From NCBI RefSeq assembly GCF_000735455.1, contig NZ_JMPS01000008.1, positions 62,001 through 126,000 on the forward strand: DNA of 64,000 bases, written 5' to 3'. The translations under genes were made by a program, and so were the position numbers. Each line of letters opens with the position of its first letter. The stretch's first letter is position 1. Under the pieces are notes generated by a model that did no database searches, had not been told where the DNA came from, and saw only the letters and a program-made list of their open reading frames with translations. This DNA comes from Yokenella regensburgei ATCC 49455 (GTDB lineage Bacteria; Pseudomonadota; Gammaproteobacteria; Enterobacterales; Enterobacteriaceae). This document shows positions 50,244 to 60,298 of the stretch, in pieces.

Positions 50244-51173
50244 TTATCCCACTACTCGAGCGCCCGCCGTATCCAGCCGGCAAATATGAACGAAGCCTTC
50301 CTGATTTTGCAGATAGTGTTTACTCAGCCAGTCTGCCACGCGCTGCGCGGTTTCCGGTTTATCACACAAAGCAAACATCGTCGGGCCGGAGCCAGAAATA
50401 CCGCTGGCAAGAGCACCAATTTCCGCCACCGCCTGGCGCGCTTCGCCGAAGCCTGGCAACAGTTTGGTGCGATAAGGTTCAGCAATCACGTCCTTCATCA
50501 GTTTCGCCGCCAGCAGTGGCTGACGGGAATAACAGGCGTGAATGAATCCGGCCAGGTGTCGCCCGTGGGCAATACAGTCCTGGCGGCGATACTGCGCGGG
50601 TAAAATCGCCCGCGCTTCGGCCGTTGAGACTTTAATCCCCGGATACGCCAGTACCCACAGCCACTCATCAAAGCCTGGCACCTGCTGGCTGATAATGCCG
50701 CATTCCTCAATCATCAACTGCATCCCACCGAGATAGCACGGCGCGACGTTGTCATAGTGAATGCTGCCAGAGATCCGCCCTTCCAGCTCGCCCATCAACG
50801 CCAGCATCCGGTGCTGGTTGAGCGGCTTTCCGCAGTACTCATTCATCGCCACCAGGGCCGCAACCACCGAACAGGCGCTGGAGCCAAGGCCGGAGCCGAT
50901 GGGCATATTTTTTTCCAGCGTCATAGCAACCGGAACAGTTTTGCCAATCTCCTGGCAAAAACGCTCCCAGCATTGATAAACAATGTTCTCACGGGGTTCT
51001 GGCGGCAGTTTACTGGCAAAACGTCCCAGGTTTTGCAGGCTAAAGCTGCTGGCTGCCTCAACGGAGACGTTGTCGCCAAGCAACGTACCGTCAACCGGCA
51101 TGACCGCCGCGCCGAGGACATCAAATCCAACGCTCATATTGGCGCTGGAGGCCGGGGCATAGACTTTCACCAT
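50244..51173 (-). CDS. thrB: Homoserine kinase ThrB
   Basis: GHMP-family kinase making O-phosphohomoserine. It has 309 residues, equal to E. coli apart from one residue. Seen: an N-terminal [16 protein letters not shown], the ATP loop [16 protein letters not shown] near residue 90, and the third GHMP motif [12 protein letters not shown]. It is separated from thrA by one base and from thrC by three. Confidence 0.98.
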   Translation of the reverse strand: MVKVYAPASSANMSVGFDVLGAAVMPVDGTLLGDNVSVEAASSFSLQNLGRFASKLPPEPRENIVYQCWERFCQEIGKTVPVAMTLEKNMPIGSGLGSSACSVVAALVAMNEYCGKPLNQHRMLALMGELEGRISGSIHYDNVAPCYLGGMQLMIEECGIISQQVPGFDEWLWVLAYPGIKVSTAEARAILPAQYRRQDCIAHGRHLAGFIHACYSRQPLLAAKLMKDVIAEPYRTKLLPGFGEARQAVAEIGALASGISGSGPTMFALCDKPETAQRVADWLSKHYLQNQEGFVHICRLDTAGARVVG

Positions 51174-51174
51174 C

Positions 51175-53637
51175 TTAGACTCCTAACTTCCATGACAGGG
51201 TGCGCAGCAGGTCGGCAAACACGCCCGCGGCCGTCACATCGTTCCCTGCACCGTAGCCGCGCAGGACCAGCGGCAGCGGTTGATAATAGTGGCTGTAGAA
51301 GGCCAGGGCGTTCTCACCATTTTTCACTTTGTACAGCGGATCGTTACCGTCCACTTCGGCAATCTTCACCCGGCATACGCCATCGTCTTCGATATTGCCA
51401 ACATAGCGCAGAACCTTACCTTCATCACGGGCTTTCGCCACCCGATCGGCAAACACGGCATCCAGCTCCGGCAGACGCGCCATAAAACTCTCGGTGTCAC
51501 CGGTAGCATCGAAGCTCTCAGGCAGTACCGACTCCACAACAATATCGTTAAGCTCGAGCTCACGCCCGGTTTCACGTACCAGAATCAGCAACTTACGCGC
51601 TACGTCCATTCCAGAGAGATCGTCACGCGGGTCCGGTTCGGTATAACCCATTCCCCGCGCCAGGATCGTTGCTTCTGACAGGCTCATTCCCTCATCCAGC
51701 TTCCCGAAAATAAAAGAGAGTGAACCGGAAAGAATGCCCGAGAAGCGCTGCAGCTCATCCCCGGCGTTCAGCAGATTTTGCAGGTTTTCGATAACCGGCA
51801 ACCCCGCGCCAACGTTGGTGTCGTAGAGGAACTTGCGTCGTGAACCTGCCGCCGCCTGGCGCAGTTCATGATAGTAGTCCATTGATGAGGTATTGGCCTT
51901 TTTGTTCGGCGTTACCACGTGGAAGCCTTCGCGCAGGAAATCGGCATACTGGTCCGCCACCGCCTGGCTGGAGGTACAGTCAACGATCACCGGGTTCAGC
52001 AAATGGTATTCTTTCACCAGGCGAATCAGACGCCCCAGGTTGAACGGCTCTTTCGCCTCCGCAAGCTCTGCCTGCCAGTTGTCGAGGTTCAGGCCATGCA
52101 CGTGGGTCAGCATCGCTTTCGAGTTAGCAACGCCGCACACCCGCAGATCGATATGTTTGTTTTTCAGCCAGGACTGCTGACGTTTAAGCTGCTCCAGCAG
52201 CGCTCCGCCGACGCCACCGACCCCAATCACGAATACTTCGATAACCTGATCGGTATTGAATAGCATTTGATGAGTCACGCGCACGCCGGTTGTCGCATCG
52301 TCGTTACTCACCACCACTGAAATTGAGCGCTCGGAGGAACCCTGGGCAATCGCCACGATATTGATATTGGCACGTGCCAGGGCGGCGAAGAACTTGGCCG
52401 AAATGCCACGCAGCGTGCGCATGCCATCACCCACGACGGAGATAATCGCCAGCCGCTCCATGATGGCGAGCGGCTCCAGCAGCCCCTCTTTCAGCTCCAG
52501 ATAGAACTCATCTTCCATCGCCTTCTTCGCGCGGGCACAATCGGCCTGGGCAATACAGAAGCTGATGCTGTACTCAGAAGATGACTGGGTGATCAGCACT
52601 ACGGAAATCCCTGCCCGCGACATGGTGGCAAAGACGCGCGCCGCCATCCCGACCATCCCCTTCATGCCAGGACCAGAGACGTTGAACATGGCCATATTAT
52701 TCAGGTTAGAGATCCCTTTCACCGGTAGACCATCTTCGTTGCTACTGGCACCAATCAACGTACCCGGTGCCTGCGGATTACCGGTATTTTTAATCAGGCA
52801 AGGGATCTGGAACTGGGCGATGGGCGCGATGGTGCGGGGGTGCAGGACCTTGGCGCCAAAGTAGGACAGCTCCATCGCTTCCTGATAAGACATTGATTTC
52901 AGCAGACGCGCATCTGGAACCTGACGCGGGTCGCAGGTGTACACGCCGTCAACGTCAGTCCAGATTTCACAGCAGTCTGCGCGCAGACAAGCCGCCAGCA
53001 CCGCGGCAGAATAGTCAGAGCCATTACGCCCCAGCACCACCAGCTCGCCCTTCTCGTTCCCTGCGGTAAAACCTGCCATCAACACCATGTGGTCAGCCGG
53101 GATCTGGCTTGCCACGATACGACGAGTAGATTCGGCGATATCGACGGTAGATTCGAGGTAATGCCCCACGGCCAGCAGTTTTTCGACCGGATCGATGACC
53201 GAAACGTTGTGACCGCGCGCTTCGAGCAGACCCGCCATAATGGCTATTGAGAGTTTTTCGCCACGGCAGATAAGCGCCGCGTTCACCGCGTCCGGGCACT
53301 GCCCGAGCAAGCTAATACCATGCAGAACATGTTTGATCTGCGCAAATTCTTGCTCAACGGTGGCCTGTAACTTTTCCAGAGGGAAAGCGGGTTGCGTGTC
53401 TGCCAGCCCCTGAAGCAGTTCGGCAAAAATACGTTCGGCATCGCTGATGTTGGGAAGCGCATCCTGACCCCCGATGGTTTTTTCAATCATCGCCACCAGA
53501 TGGTTCGTAATTTTCGCAGGAGCAGACAGCACGGTTGCCACCTGCCCCTGCCTGGCGTTGCTTTCCAGAATATCGGCAACCCGCAGAAAGCGCTCTGCAT
53601 TTGCCACTGATGTACCGCCGAACTTCAACACTCTCAT
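51175..53637 (-). CDS. thrA: Bifunctional aspartokinase I/homoserine dehydrogenase I ThrA
   Basis: First and third steps of the threonine branch in one protein of 820 residues, equal to E. coli. Seen: an N-terminal aspartokinase ([32 protein letters not shown]), central ACT-type regulatory domains (about 300-460) that bind threonine, then the homoserine dehydrogenase Rossmann fold ([18 protein letters not shown], near 465) and catalytic domain ([23 protein letters not shown]). Expression is controlled by the upstream leader and attenuator. Confidence 0.98.
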   Translation of the reverse strand: MRVLKFGGTSVANAERFLRVADILESNARQGQVATVLSAPAKITNHLVAMIEKTIGGQDALPNISDAERIFAELLQGLADTQPAFPLEKLQATVEQEFAQIKHVLHGISLLGQCPDAVNAALICRGEKLSIAIMAGLLEARGHNVSVIDPVEKLLAVGHYLESTVDIAESTRRIVASQIPADHMVLMAGFTAGNEKGELVVLGRNGSDYSAAVLAACLRADCCEIWTDVDGVYTCDPRQVPDARLLKSMSYQEAMELSYFGAKVLHPRTIAPIAQFQIPCLIKNTGNPQAPGTLIGASSNEDGLPVKGISNLNNMAMFNVSGPGMKGMVGMAARVFATMSRAGISVVLITQSSSEYSISFCIAQADCARAKKAMEDEFYLELKEGLLEPLAIMERLAIISVVGDGMRTLRGISAKFFAALARANINIVAIAQGSSERSISVVVSNDDATTGVRVTHQMLFNTDQVIEVFVIGVGGVGGALLEQLKRQQSWLKNKHIDLRVCGVANSKAMLTHVHGLNLDNWQAELAEAKEPFNLGRLIRLVKEYHLLNPVIVDCTSSQAVADQYADFLREGFHVVTPNKKANTSSMDYYHELRQAAAGSRRKFLYDTNVGAGLPVIENLQNLLNAGDELQRFSGILSGSLSFIFGKLDEGMSLSEATILARGMGYTEPDPRDDLSGMDVARKLLILVRETGRELELNDIVVESVLPESFDATGDTESFMARLPELDAVFADRVAKARDEGKVLRYVGNIEDDGVCRVKIAEVDGNDPLYKVKNGENALAFYSHYYQPLPLVLRGYGAGNDVTAAGVFADLLRTLSWKLGV

Positions 53638-53662
53638 GGTCTTACCTCGTGATTCCTGGACG

Positions 53663-53699
53663 AAAAAAAAGCCCGCACTGTTCAGGTGCGGGCTTTTTT
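53663..53699 (-). terminator. thr attenuator
   Basis: GCCCGCAC (53671-53678) and GTGCGGGC (53686-53693) with a seven-base loop. Read on the minus strand it is followed by eight T, and lies between the thrL stop and thrA. An alternative pairing is visible: the end of thrL encodes GGUGCGGGC (53729-53721), which can pair with GCCCGCACC (53693-53685) and so break the terminator. Confidence 0.9.
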
Positions 53700-53717
53700 C
53701 TGTGTTTCCTGTACGCG

Positions 53718-53786
53718 TCAGCCCGCACCATTACCTGTGGTAATTGTGGTTGTGGTAATGGTGGTAATGCTGCTGATGCGAATCAT
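53718..53786 (-). CDS. thrL: thr operon leader peptide ThrL
   Basis: Attenuation peptide of 22 residues, read as [22 protein letters not shown]. Eight threonines and five isoleucines serve as the sensing codons: low charged tRNA-Thr or tRNA-Ile stalls the ribosome and prevents the attenuator from forming. It differs from the E. coli peptide at the second residue (Ile for Lys), at Ser6-Ile7, and in having one residue more. The operator-independent control and the position, 80 bases before thrA, are as in E. coli. Confidence 0.93.
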   Translation of the reverse strand: MIRISSITTITTTTITTGNGAG

Positions 53787-53995
53787 GGATGTTGTGTACT
53801 CTGTTTTTTATCTGTCTGTGCTGTATGTCTATATTGGTTAAAGTATCTGCCTTTCTATGTCAAGAAATTCCACATTCGTCACGTTTCGCAACCACTTCAC
53901 GTTTCGCTGCGCCGGGCCCTGACTTTGACCACCTCTGGCGAAATGAACGCTTGAAGGCAGAACATTCCACTTAGTTTCAGAAATTTCCAGAAATA

Positions 53996-54682
53996 TTATT
54001 TTGTAAGATTTTTTTCAATATCATGGAGCAATCGATGCAACATAACCGTATCACGCAGCCCAAGGACTCCCAGTCGCTGTTGCAACCAGTCAGACATTTT
54101 TACATCGTCAGCAACTCCCAGGCGTTGAAGCAACATCATGCTACGTGAACGTAACGCCTGGAGCTGATTCTCATCACCAGACGTTACCGCTGCTGATGAA
54201 TTGTTCACTATAGTAGTCAGTTGATAACAATAAACCATCACCGCCTGGCCGAGGTTCATTGACGGATAATCCGCCACCATCGGCGCACCGGTGAGGACAT
54301 CTGCCAAAGCCAGTTCGTCGTTGGTCAGACCGGAATCCTCTCTGCCAAAAACCAGCGCAGCATGGTTCATCCACTGTGATTTCTCCTCAAGCATGGGAAC
54401 CAGTTCCTGCGGAGAAGCGTAGTAATGGAAACGCGCGCGGCTGCGAGCCGTGGTCGCGATGGTAAAATCGACGTCCTGCAATGCCTCAGAAAGCGTTGTG
54501 TAACTCTTTATATTATCGAGAATATCTGTAGAGCCATGTGCCACACGCCTGGCCGCGGGCTCCAGGTGAGCGACGCTGTCAACGATCCGCAGATCGGTGA
54601 ACCCCATGGTTTTCATCGCTCTGGCTGCGGCGCCAATATTTTCTGCTCTTGCCGGGGAAACCAGCACAATTGATACATGCAT
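53996..54682 (-). CDS. lasT: SpoU-family RNA methyltransferase LasT
   Basis: Predicted tRNA/rRNA 2'-O-methyltransferase of the TrmJ-like SPOUT group, 228 residues; target not established. Seen: N-terminal VSPARAENIGAAARAMKTMG (motif 1), VFGREDSGLTNDEL (motif 2) and YPSMNLGQAVMVYCYQL (motif 3, SAM knot). It lies between thr and arcA as in E. coli. Confidence 0.94.
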   Translation of the reverse strand: MHVSIVLVSPARAENIGAAARAMKTMGFTDLRIVDSVAHLEPAARRVAHGSTDILDNIKSYTTLSEALQDVDFTIATTARSRARFHYYASPQELVPMLEEKSQWMNHAALVFGREDSGLTNDELALADVLTGAPMVADYPSMNLGQAVMVYCYQLTTIVNNSSAAVTSGDENQLQALRSRSMMLLQRLGVADDVKMSDWLQQRLGVLGLRDTVMLHRLLHDIEKNLTK

Positions 54683-55083
54683 TTTACAATCTCATCATTA
54701 AGCGCTTACACCAGCAAAGTGTGATATGACTCAGCATTCTGCGCGGCGCGAATTTACAAATTTGCAACAACAATCACTGAAATGACGTTTCTTAACATAT
54801 AAAAAAAGCTAAACTATTATCCGGGAAAAATCCTGGGTATAATGTTAACAGAACGCTTATATCCCCATGTTTATAAATGGGATTATCAACAAAGCTTAAA
54901 CGGCTCGATTGATTACGGCTCTTTAATTAGTTAATCCTTGCAACTACTTGAGTTGTAGAAAAATTGTGATAAACGCTAGCATTTAGATGCAAGAATTTCA
55001 CAAGACTGTTAACGTGCTACAATTGAACTTGATATATGTCAACGAAGCGTAGTTTTATTGGGTGTCCCGTGCCTCTTAGCCTG
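54683..55083 (+). promoter_or_regulatory. Long region upstream of yjjY/arcA
   Basis: 401 gene-free bases, AT-rich. E. coli arcA has several promoters and a long leader in the corresponding place. Here a TATAAT occurs at 54838-54843 without a good -35, and a strong FNR-type palindrome at 55029-55042. No further gene could be supported. Confidence 0.55.
55029..55042. promoter_or_regulatory. FNR site upstream of arcA
   Basis: TTGATATATGTCAA matches the FNR consensus TTGATNNNNATCAA at nine of ten specified bases. It lies about 280 bases before arcA, which in E. coli is activated by FNR when oxygen is absent. Confidence 0.7.
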
Positions 55084-55224
55084 TTATGTTGCTGTTAAAA
55101 TGGTTAGGATGACAGCCGTTTTTGACACTGTCGGGTCCAGAGGGAAACTACCCACGACCAAGCTAATGATGTTGTTGACGTTGATGGAAAGTGCATCAAG
55201 AACGCAATTACGTACTTTAGTCAT
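55084..55224 (-). CDS. yjjY: Small conserved protein YjjY
   Basis: A 46-residue frame beginning MTKVRNCVLDALSINVNNI and ending ILTILTAT. It matches the E. coli YjjY sequence as I recall it, with only two or so changes, in the same place (divergent from arcA). Function unknown. The region coincides with the long arcA leader on the other strand, so conservation may partly reflect arcA regulatory DNA. No strong ribosome site was seen. Confidence 0.6.
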   Translation of the reverse strand: MTKVRNCVLDALSINVNNIISLVVGSFPLDPTVSKTAVILTILTAT

Positions 55225-55319
55225 GTTACGCCGTTCATGTTAATTTGCGACATGTATCAGGCAGGTCAGGGACTTTTGTACTTCCTGTTTCGATTTAGTT
55301 GGCAATTTAGGTAGCAAAC

Positions 55320-56036
55320 ATGCAGACCCCGCACATTCTTATCGTTGAAGACGAGTTGGTAACACGCAACACGTTAAAAAGTATTTTCGAAGCAGAAGGC
55401 TACGATGTTTTCGAAGCGACCGATGGCGCGGAAATGCATCAGATCCTGTCTGAAAATGATGTAAACCTGGTCATCATGGATATCAACCTGCCGGGTAAAA
55501 ACGGCCTGCTGTTGGCTCGTGAACTCCGTGAACAGGCGAACGTCGCACTGATGTTCCTTACCGGTCGTGATAACGAAGTCGATAAGATCCTTGGTCTTGA
55601 AATCGGCGCCGACGACTACATCACTAAACCGTTCAACCCACGTGAACTGACTATCCGTGCGCGTAACCTGCTTTCCCGTACCATGAACCTGGGTACCGTA
55701 AGCGAAGAACGCCGCAGCGTTGAAAGCTACAAGTTCAACGGCTGGGAACTGGATATCAACAGTCGCTCTCTGGTGAGCCCGAACGGCGAACAGTACAAGC
55801 TGCCGCGCAGTGAATTCCGCGCGATGCTGCACTTCTGCGAAAATCCGGGCAAGATTCAGTCTCGTGCTGAACTGCTGAAGAAAATGACGGGTCGTGAGCT
55901 TAAGCCACATGACCGTACCGTTGACGTGACCATCCGTCGGATTCGTAAGCACTTCGAGTCTACGCCGGACACTCCGGAAATCATCGCCACTATTCACGGT
56001 GAAGGTTACCGTTTCTGCGGCGATCTGCAGGAGTAA
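55320..56036 (+). CDS. arcA: Response regulator ArcA
   Basis: Aerobic respiration control regulator; phosphorylated by ArcB under low oxygen, it represses respiratory genes. It has 238 residues, equal to E. coli. Seen: a receiver domain with phospho-acceptor D54 ([13 protein letters not shown]) and a C-terminal winged-helix OmpR-type domain ([31 protein letters not shown]). A terminator follows. Confidence 0.99.
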   Translation: MQTPHILIVEDELVTRNTLKSIFEAEGYDVFEATDGAEMHQILSENDVNLVIMDINLPGKNGLLLARELREQANVALMFLTGRDNEVDKILGLEIGADDYITKPFNPRELTIRARNLLSRTMNLGTVSEERRSVESYKFNGWELDINSRSLVSPNGEQYKLPRSEFRAMLHFCENPGKIQSRAELLKKMTGRELKPHDRTVDVTIRRIRKHFESTPDTPEIIATIHGEGYRFCGDLQE

Positions 56037-56050
56037 TCCTGTCAGAGACG

Positions 56051-56078
56051 AAAAAGGCGCCCTGCGGCGCCTTTTTTT
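56051..56078. terminator. arcA terminator, shared with creD
   Basis: AGGCGCC (56055-56061) and GGCGCCT (56066-56072) with a four-base loop, preceded by five A and followed by seven T. It overlaps the creD stop region and can serve both convergent genes. Confidence 0.9.
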
Positions 56079-57432
56079 ATTTCCAGACTCTGAGCTCATC
56101 TTCTGTTTCACAGCGGGCTTTTACCTTCTCTTTCGGCTGTGACAGCGAATACCAGTCGAAGTGGCGGGTCAGGAACATCACGGTACACAACGCCAGCAGC
56201 AGAACGCCGGTGCCCAGCAGCAACGCGCTGTCCTCTGAGCGCAAAAGCACCCACATCACACCATCCAGCCCCAGAAGCGCGCCGGTAAACAACAGGCTAT
56301 TGCGCCAGCCTTGCAGCACGGCGTGGAAATAGACGCCATTAATCAGCGCCCCCGTCAGGCTCGCCACCGCCCAGGCGCGAGTAAAGCCAATATGCTCAGA
56401 AAGCGCCAGCAGCACCAGGTAAAACATGACCAACGACAACCCCACCAGCAGATACTGCATAGGGTGAAGTCGAAGCCCCGTTAAGGTTTCAAAAACAAAG
56501 AACGCCATAAAGGTGAGCGTAATCAGGAGAATGGCATACTTGATGGCCCGGTCGGTGAGCTGGTACTGATCGGCGGGCGTCGCCACCGAGACGCTGAAAG
56601 CAGGAAGCGCCCGCCACGCCACTCGTTCCAGACCATCGTTAAACCGCCCTGCCATATCATTGGCAAACCAGCTGCTCTGCCAGCGGGCGCTAAAGCCTTT
56701 ATCGCTAATGTCGCGCGACTCAGGTAAAAAATCGCCTAAAAAACCAGGGTGCGGCCAGTTACTGGTCAAGGAGAGCGTACTGTTACGCCCGACAGGCACA
56801 ACGGAAAATCCCCCGGTCCCGTTCAAATTCAGGGTCATGCTAAGCGTCAACGCGCGCGCTTTCAGGGCCGATTCCGCAAGCGGAATATGCAGACCGGGTA
56901 AATCGCCACCCACACCGCTACCGGGTTCAACGGTTACCGCAACACCGTTCAGCGTCGGTGAACCCACCGCACCAATTCCCCGGGCATCGCCAACGGCAAT
57001 GATCATGTAGGGTTCGCCGAGCGTCACGTTATCGCTTTTCATTGCCTCAAATTTGCTGCGATCAAACTGCGCATCAAGCTGCAACGCGTTATGCCAGATT
57101 TGTCCGTCGTAAATACCAATCTGACGGCTCTCAACCTGCTGTTTGCCGTTAATCAGTAACGACTCAGGAAGCCAGTAGAGGATAAAATTGCGCTGCCGCT
57201 TCACCTCTTTATTATCCTCGATACGGGTATACACCTCAGAGGCAGGGACAGCGATCAGCGGGCCAATCAATTTTTGTGGCCCGCTGGTACTCTGCCGCAG
57301 ACTATCCTCAACATCGTCCCGGTAGCTCGCCCGATCCGCCACCAACGAGCTGACCAGCATCAACGGCACCAGCAACAACACCATACATCCAATAAGCGTA
57401 CTGACTTTCCAGAACAGGGGTGATTTCAACAT
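56077..57432 (-). CDS. creD: Inner-membrane protein CreD (Cet)
   Basis: Member of the CreBC regulon; overproduction gives colicin E2 tolerance in E. coli and membrane effects in relatives. It has 451 residues from the ATG at 57432, which has AGGAG eight bases upstream; the longer frame to 57456 was rejected. Seen: one N-terminal transmembrane segment, a large periplasmic domain (about 40-300), and several C-terminal membrane segments (FMAFFVFETLTGLRLHPMQYLLVGLSLVMFYL). A perfect cre-tag lies 62-77 bases before the start. Confidence 0.95.
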   Translation of the reverse strand: MLKSPLFWKVSTLIGCMVLLLVPLMLVSSLVADRASYRDDVEDSLRQSTSGPQKLIGPLIAVPASEVYTRIEDNKEVKRQRNFILYWLPESLLINGKQQVESRQIGIYDGQIWHNALQLDAQFDRSKFEAMKSDNVTLGEPYMIIAVGDARGIGAVGSPTLNGVAVTVEPGSGVGGDLPGLHIPLAESALKARALTLSMTLNLNGTGGFSVVPVGRNSTLSLTSNWPHPGFLGDFLPESRDISDKGFSARWQSSWFANDMAGRFNDGLERVAWRALPAFSVSVATPADQYQLTDRAIKYAILLITLTFMAFFVFETLTGLRLHPMQYLLVGLSLVMFYLVLLALSEHIGFTRAWAVASLTGALINGVYFHAVLQGWRNSLLFTGALLGLDGVMWVLLRSEDSALLLGTGVLLLALCTVMFLTRHFDWYSLSQPKEKVKARCETEDELRVWK

Positions 57433-57489
57433 AACCTTCTCCTTTGTGTTGTGCACAGCGTAGCGAGGCTATGTGGGGGGAATTTGAAG

Positions 57490-58914
57490 TTATGTGAAGG
57501 GACGGTGAAGTCTCAGCGTGGCCTGCGCGCCGCCATCGGCCCGGTTTTGCAGGCTGATATGCCCATGGTGCAGACGAGCCACCTCCTGCACGAAGGCCAG
57601 CCCCAGACCGCTACTCTTCTGCCCGTTGACTCGCGGCAGAGAATAGAAGCGTTCAAAGACGCGTTCGAGCGCATAGTCGGGGATCCCGCACCCGGTATCG
57701 CTCACACGGAATACCACTTCACCCGACTGTATTCCGGCATGAAGCGTAATTTCACCGCCATCCGGCGTAAAATCAATCGCGTTATCGAGCAGGTTACCTA
57801 ACGCTTGTTCCAGCAGCTCTTCATCAGCGGTAACCTCAGCGCATTCCGTTTCGCTTTGCAGCCGGAGCCGTTTGCTTTCCAGCACAACGCTACGCGACTG
57901 CGCCAGACGAGAGAACAGCGGCGCCACCGCGACGGGCTTCAACACCACCTCAGCACGATTCTCAAGCCTTGCCTGGGTGAGCAGCTTCTCCACCAGCGCC
58001 TGCATACGGACGTTCTGCGCCAGGATGTTGTCACTAAAGCGGATAGCCACTTCCGGTGGCGGAAGTTCACGAAGAATTTCCGCAGCCCCCCGGATCGCCG
58101 CCAGCGGGCTTTTTAGTTCATGAGTCAGCGCATAAACATACTGCTCAATGTAATTTTTACCCTCCAGCCGCAGGCGCATACTTTCCAGCGCCTGCGCCAG
58201 CTTGCGCAGTTCGCTACTGCCTACGTTGGGCAGCGGCTGGGCGTTATCCTGGGTGACCGAGTCGGCGTAGCGCGACAGTTTACCGATGGAGCGATTGATC
58301 CACCACACCATACCGCCGCCGATAAGCAGCGCAATACCGAGGAGCGCACCACCCGCCCACAGCATTCGCCGCTCACTGCGCTTAATAACCGGCGCGATGG
58401 CGCTATTGGGTTTCCCCACGGACAACACACCAATAATCTGACCTTCAGAGACAATCGGCGCCGCCACGTACATCACCGTACTGCCAGGATCGGCAGGATC
58501 CAGTGCCGTACTGCGCGCACCATACTCTCCGCGCAGCGTCAGCCAGACATCGTTCCAGCGGGAGTAATCCGCGCCTACGGCTTTTCCGGCGGAGTCGAAG
58601 ACTACCGTACCGCGGGCATCAGTTATGTAGACGCGATACTCGTTACGCACCTTCATGATGCCGCCAATATCGGCACGAATGGGCTGTTGCTGGAGAGCGC
58701 CGAACGCCTGTGCCAGCCTGCCGTGTGAAGGATCGCCGCTCAGCAGGTCATCACGCCCAACCGCGGCCAGTAGCGTGGCGGTGTCGATTAGCGTGCCTTC
58801 CGTTGCCCGACGGACGCCGGGTTTGATCTCCTGCACAAAGATAGAAAGCACGAACCATGCCGCGATCGCCACAATCAGAAAGTAACCGAGTAGCAGACGC
58901 ATCCCGATACGCAT
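57490..58914 (-). CDS. creC: Sensor histidine kinase CreC
   Basis: Membrane sensor of the carbon-source responsive CreBC system, 474 residues, equal to E. coli. Seen: N-terminal transmembrane segment, periplasmic sensor, second transmembrane segment (about 185-205), HAMP-like linker, phospho-acceptor histidine in YALTHELKSPLAAIRG, and the ATPase N-box (GNLLDNAIDFTPDGG), G1 (SDTGCGIPD) and G2 (SSGLGLAFV). It starts on the creB stop. Its last codons (LHRPFT) double as the creD cre-tag. Confidence 0.97.
   Translation of the reverse strand: MRIGMRLLLGYFLIVAIAAWFVLSIFVQEIKPGVRRATEGTLIDTATLLAAVGRDDLLSGDPSHGRLAQAFGALQQQPIRADIGGIMKVRNEYRVYITDARGTVVFDSAGKAVGADYSRWNDVWLTLRGEYGARSTALDPADPGSTVMYVAAPIVSEGQIIGVLSVGKPNSAIAPVIKRSERRMLWAGGALLGIALLIGGGMVWWINRSIGKLSRYADSVTQDNAQPLPNVGSSELRKLAQALESMRLRLEGKNYIEQYVYALTHELKSPLAAIRGAAEILRELPPPEVAIRFSDNILAQNVRMQALVEKLLTQARLENRAEVVLKPVAVAPLFSRLAQSRSVVLESKRLRLQSETECAEVTADEELLEQALGNLLDNAIDFTPDGGEITLHAGIQSGEVVFRVSDTGCGIPDYALERVFERFYSLPRVNGQKSSGLGLAFVQEVARLHHGHISLQNRADGGAQATLRLHRPFT
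57494..57509 (-). promoter_or_regulatory. cre-tag (CreB site) of creD inside the end of creC
   Basis: On the minus strand TTCACCGTCCCTTCAC equals the CreB box TTCACNNNNNNTTCAC exactly. It is made by the last codons of creC. Confidence 0.85.
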
Positions 58915-59603
58915 CAGCCACCCGCCAGGCTGTAGCCCAGACCACGATGGGTACTGATAGGCGAAAGCAGAGGATCCACCGCGCGCAGCTTCGCCCGCAG
59001 CGTTTTGATGTGGGTATCTACAGTACGATCAAAGCTCTCCTGGTCATCCCCCCAGACTTTGTCCATCAGCTGCTGGCGAGAGAAAACACGACCTGGCGAT
59101 TGCAAAAGCGTTTTCAGCAGCAGGAACTCATAGCGCGTCAGCGCTAAACGCTGCCCGCACCATGCCACCCAGGCGGCGCCTTCGTTGAGTTCAAACTGAC
59201 CAATCCGCACCACCGCCGGCGGGGCGGCAAACTTCTGTAACCGTCGCAAAATAGTACGCACCCGGGCACACACTTCACGCGGCGAAAAAGGCTTTGCGAC
59301 ATAGTCGTCAGCGCCGATCTCCAGGCCCAGCAGTTTATCCACCTCATCGCTTCGGGCGGTGAGAAACAGCACCGGTAGCCCCGGTGCCTGCGCGAGCAAC
59401 CGACGGCACAGCTCAAAACCGCTGATATCCGGCAAACCAACGTCAAGGATCGCCAGATCGGGCACAGCAACGCGGGCGGCCTCCATCACCGGCAGACCGC
59501 GTTCAAACGCCTTCACCCGGAAACCTTCCTGCTGCAGCATGTAAATCAGCGTATCAGCGATACCGGGTTCATCTTCAACCAGCCAGATAAGCGGTTGTTC
59601 CAT
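58914..59603 (-). CDS. creB: Response regulator CreB
   Basis: OmpR-family regulator that binds cre-tags; 229 residues. Receiver domain with D54 (LAILDVGLPDISG) and K in AKPFSPREV, then a winged-helix output domain (LTRYEFLLLKTLLQSPGRVFSRQQL, TVDTHIKTLRAKLRAV). Its stop overlaps the creC start by one base. Relatives of CreBC control beta-lactamase genes in some genera. Confidence 0.97.
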   Translation of the reverse strand: MEQPLIWLVEDEPGIADTLIYMLQQEGFRVKAFERGLPVMEAARVAVPDLAILDVGLPDISGFELCRRLLAQAPGLPVLFLTARSDEVDKLLGLEIGADDYVAKPFSPREVCARVRTILRRLQKFAAPPAVVRIGQFELNEGAAWVAWCGQRLALTRYEFLLLKTLLQSPGRVFSRQQLMDKVWGDDQESFDRTVDTHIKTLRAKLRAVDPLLSPISTHRGLGYSLAGG

Positions 59604-59615
59604 GACGATGTTCCG

Positions 59616-60089
59616 TTATTTTGACCACGGCATGATGGGGACAGCGCTCAGCGCGTTTTTCGGCGAGCCGTCAACCACCTTGTCGGAGTAGGTGAGATAA
59701 ATTAGCGCGTTACGTTTAGCATCATAAAAACGCACGACCTGCAGCTTTTTAAACACCAGAGACGTCCGTTTCTGGAACACCACATCGCCCTGCGCCTTAC
59801 CGTTCTTAATCTTATCGCTAACCTCAATCGGCCCGACCTGCTGGCAGGAAATCGCAGCATCAGACGTATCTTCCGCCAGCCCTAAACCGCCCTTGATGCC
59901 ACCGGTCTTCGCCCGGCTTAAATAGCAGGTCACATTCTGGACATCAGGATCGTCAAAGGCTTCCACGACGATTTTGTGATCGGGACCGATCATCTTAAAG
60001 ACGGTATCCACGGAACCGATCTGTTCTGCAGACGCGATCGGAGCAACCGAAGTCAGCAGCAATGCGGCAATCAAACCTTTATATTTCAT
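59616..60089 (-). CDS. creA: Periplasmic protein CreA
   Basis: Small exported protein of 157 residues, function unknown, first gene of creABCD. Signal peptide ends in ASA (about residue 21). The CreA core follows ([39 protein letters not shown]), with two cysteines ([15 protein letters not shown]) that could form a disulfide. It lies 12 bases upstream of creB and is divergent from rob. Confidence 0.95.
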   Translation of the reverse strand: MKYKGLIAALLLTSVAPIASAEQIGSVDTVFKMIGPDHKIVVEAFDDPDVQNVTCYLSRAKTGGIKGGLGLAEDTSDAAISCQQVGPIEVSDKIKNGKAQGDVVFQKRTSLVFKKLQVVRFYDAKRNALIYLTYSDKVVDGSPKNALSAVPIMPWSK

Positions 60090-60138
60090 ATTGTTACCAT
60101 ATCTGAAAATTAAGCGTAGTGACTATTCAAGATCCAGG

Positions 60139-60176
60139 AGGAAAATGTATACAGATCACAGTGTTACCATTTTCCT
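60139..60176. repeat. Inverted repeat between creA and rob
   Basis: AGGAAAATG (60139-60147) and CATTTTCCT (60168-60176) are exact inverted copies 20 bases apart, in the 209-base divergent region. It could be an operator or a leader hairpin for creA. It does not match a site I know. Confidence 0.45.
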
Positions 60177-60298
60177 ACTTGAAAGCAGTAAGAAATCGCA
60201 CTTATGAACAAAAAAAACACTGAATGCTAAAACACCAAAAAATGCTATTATCCGCTACCTTATTATCAGGCACCTGCGTTTAAGGATGAGGACATTAT

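Noticed and set aside
53829-53863. thr operon promoter with TTGACA and TATAG on the minus strand
   Set aside because: The elements are about 22 bases apart, too far for a normal sigma-70 promoter, so the exact promoter was not assigned although one must lie here.
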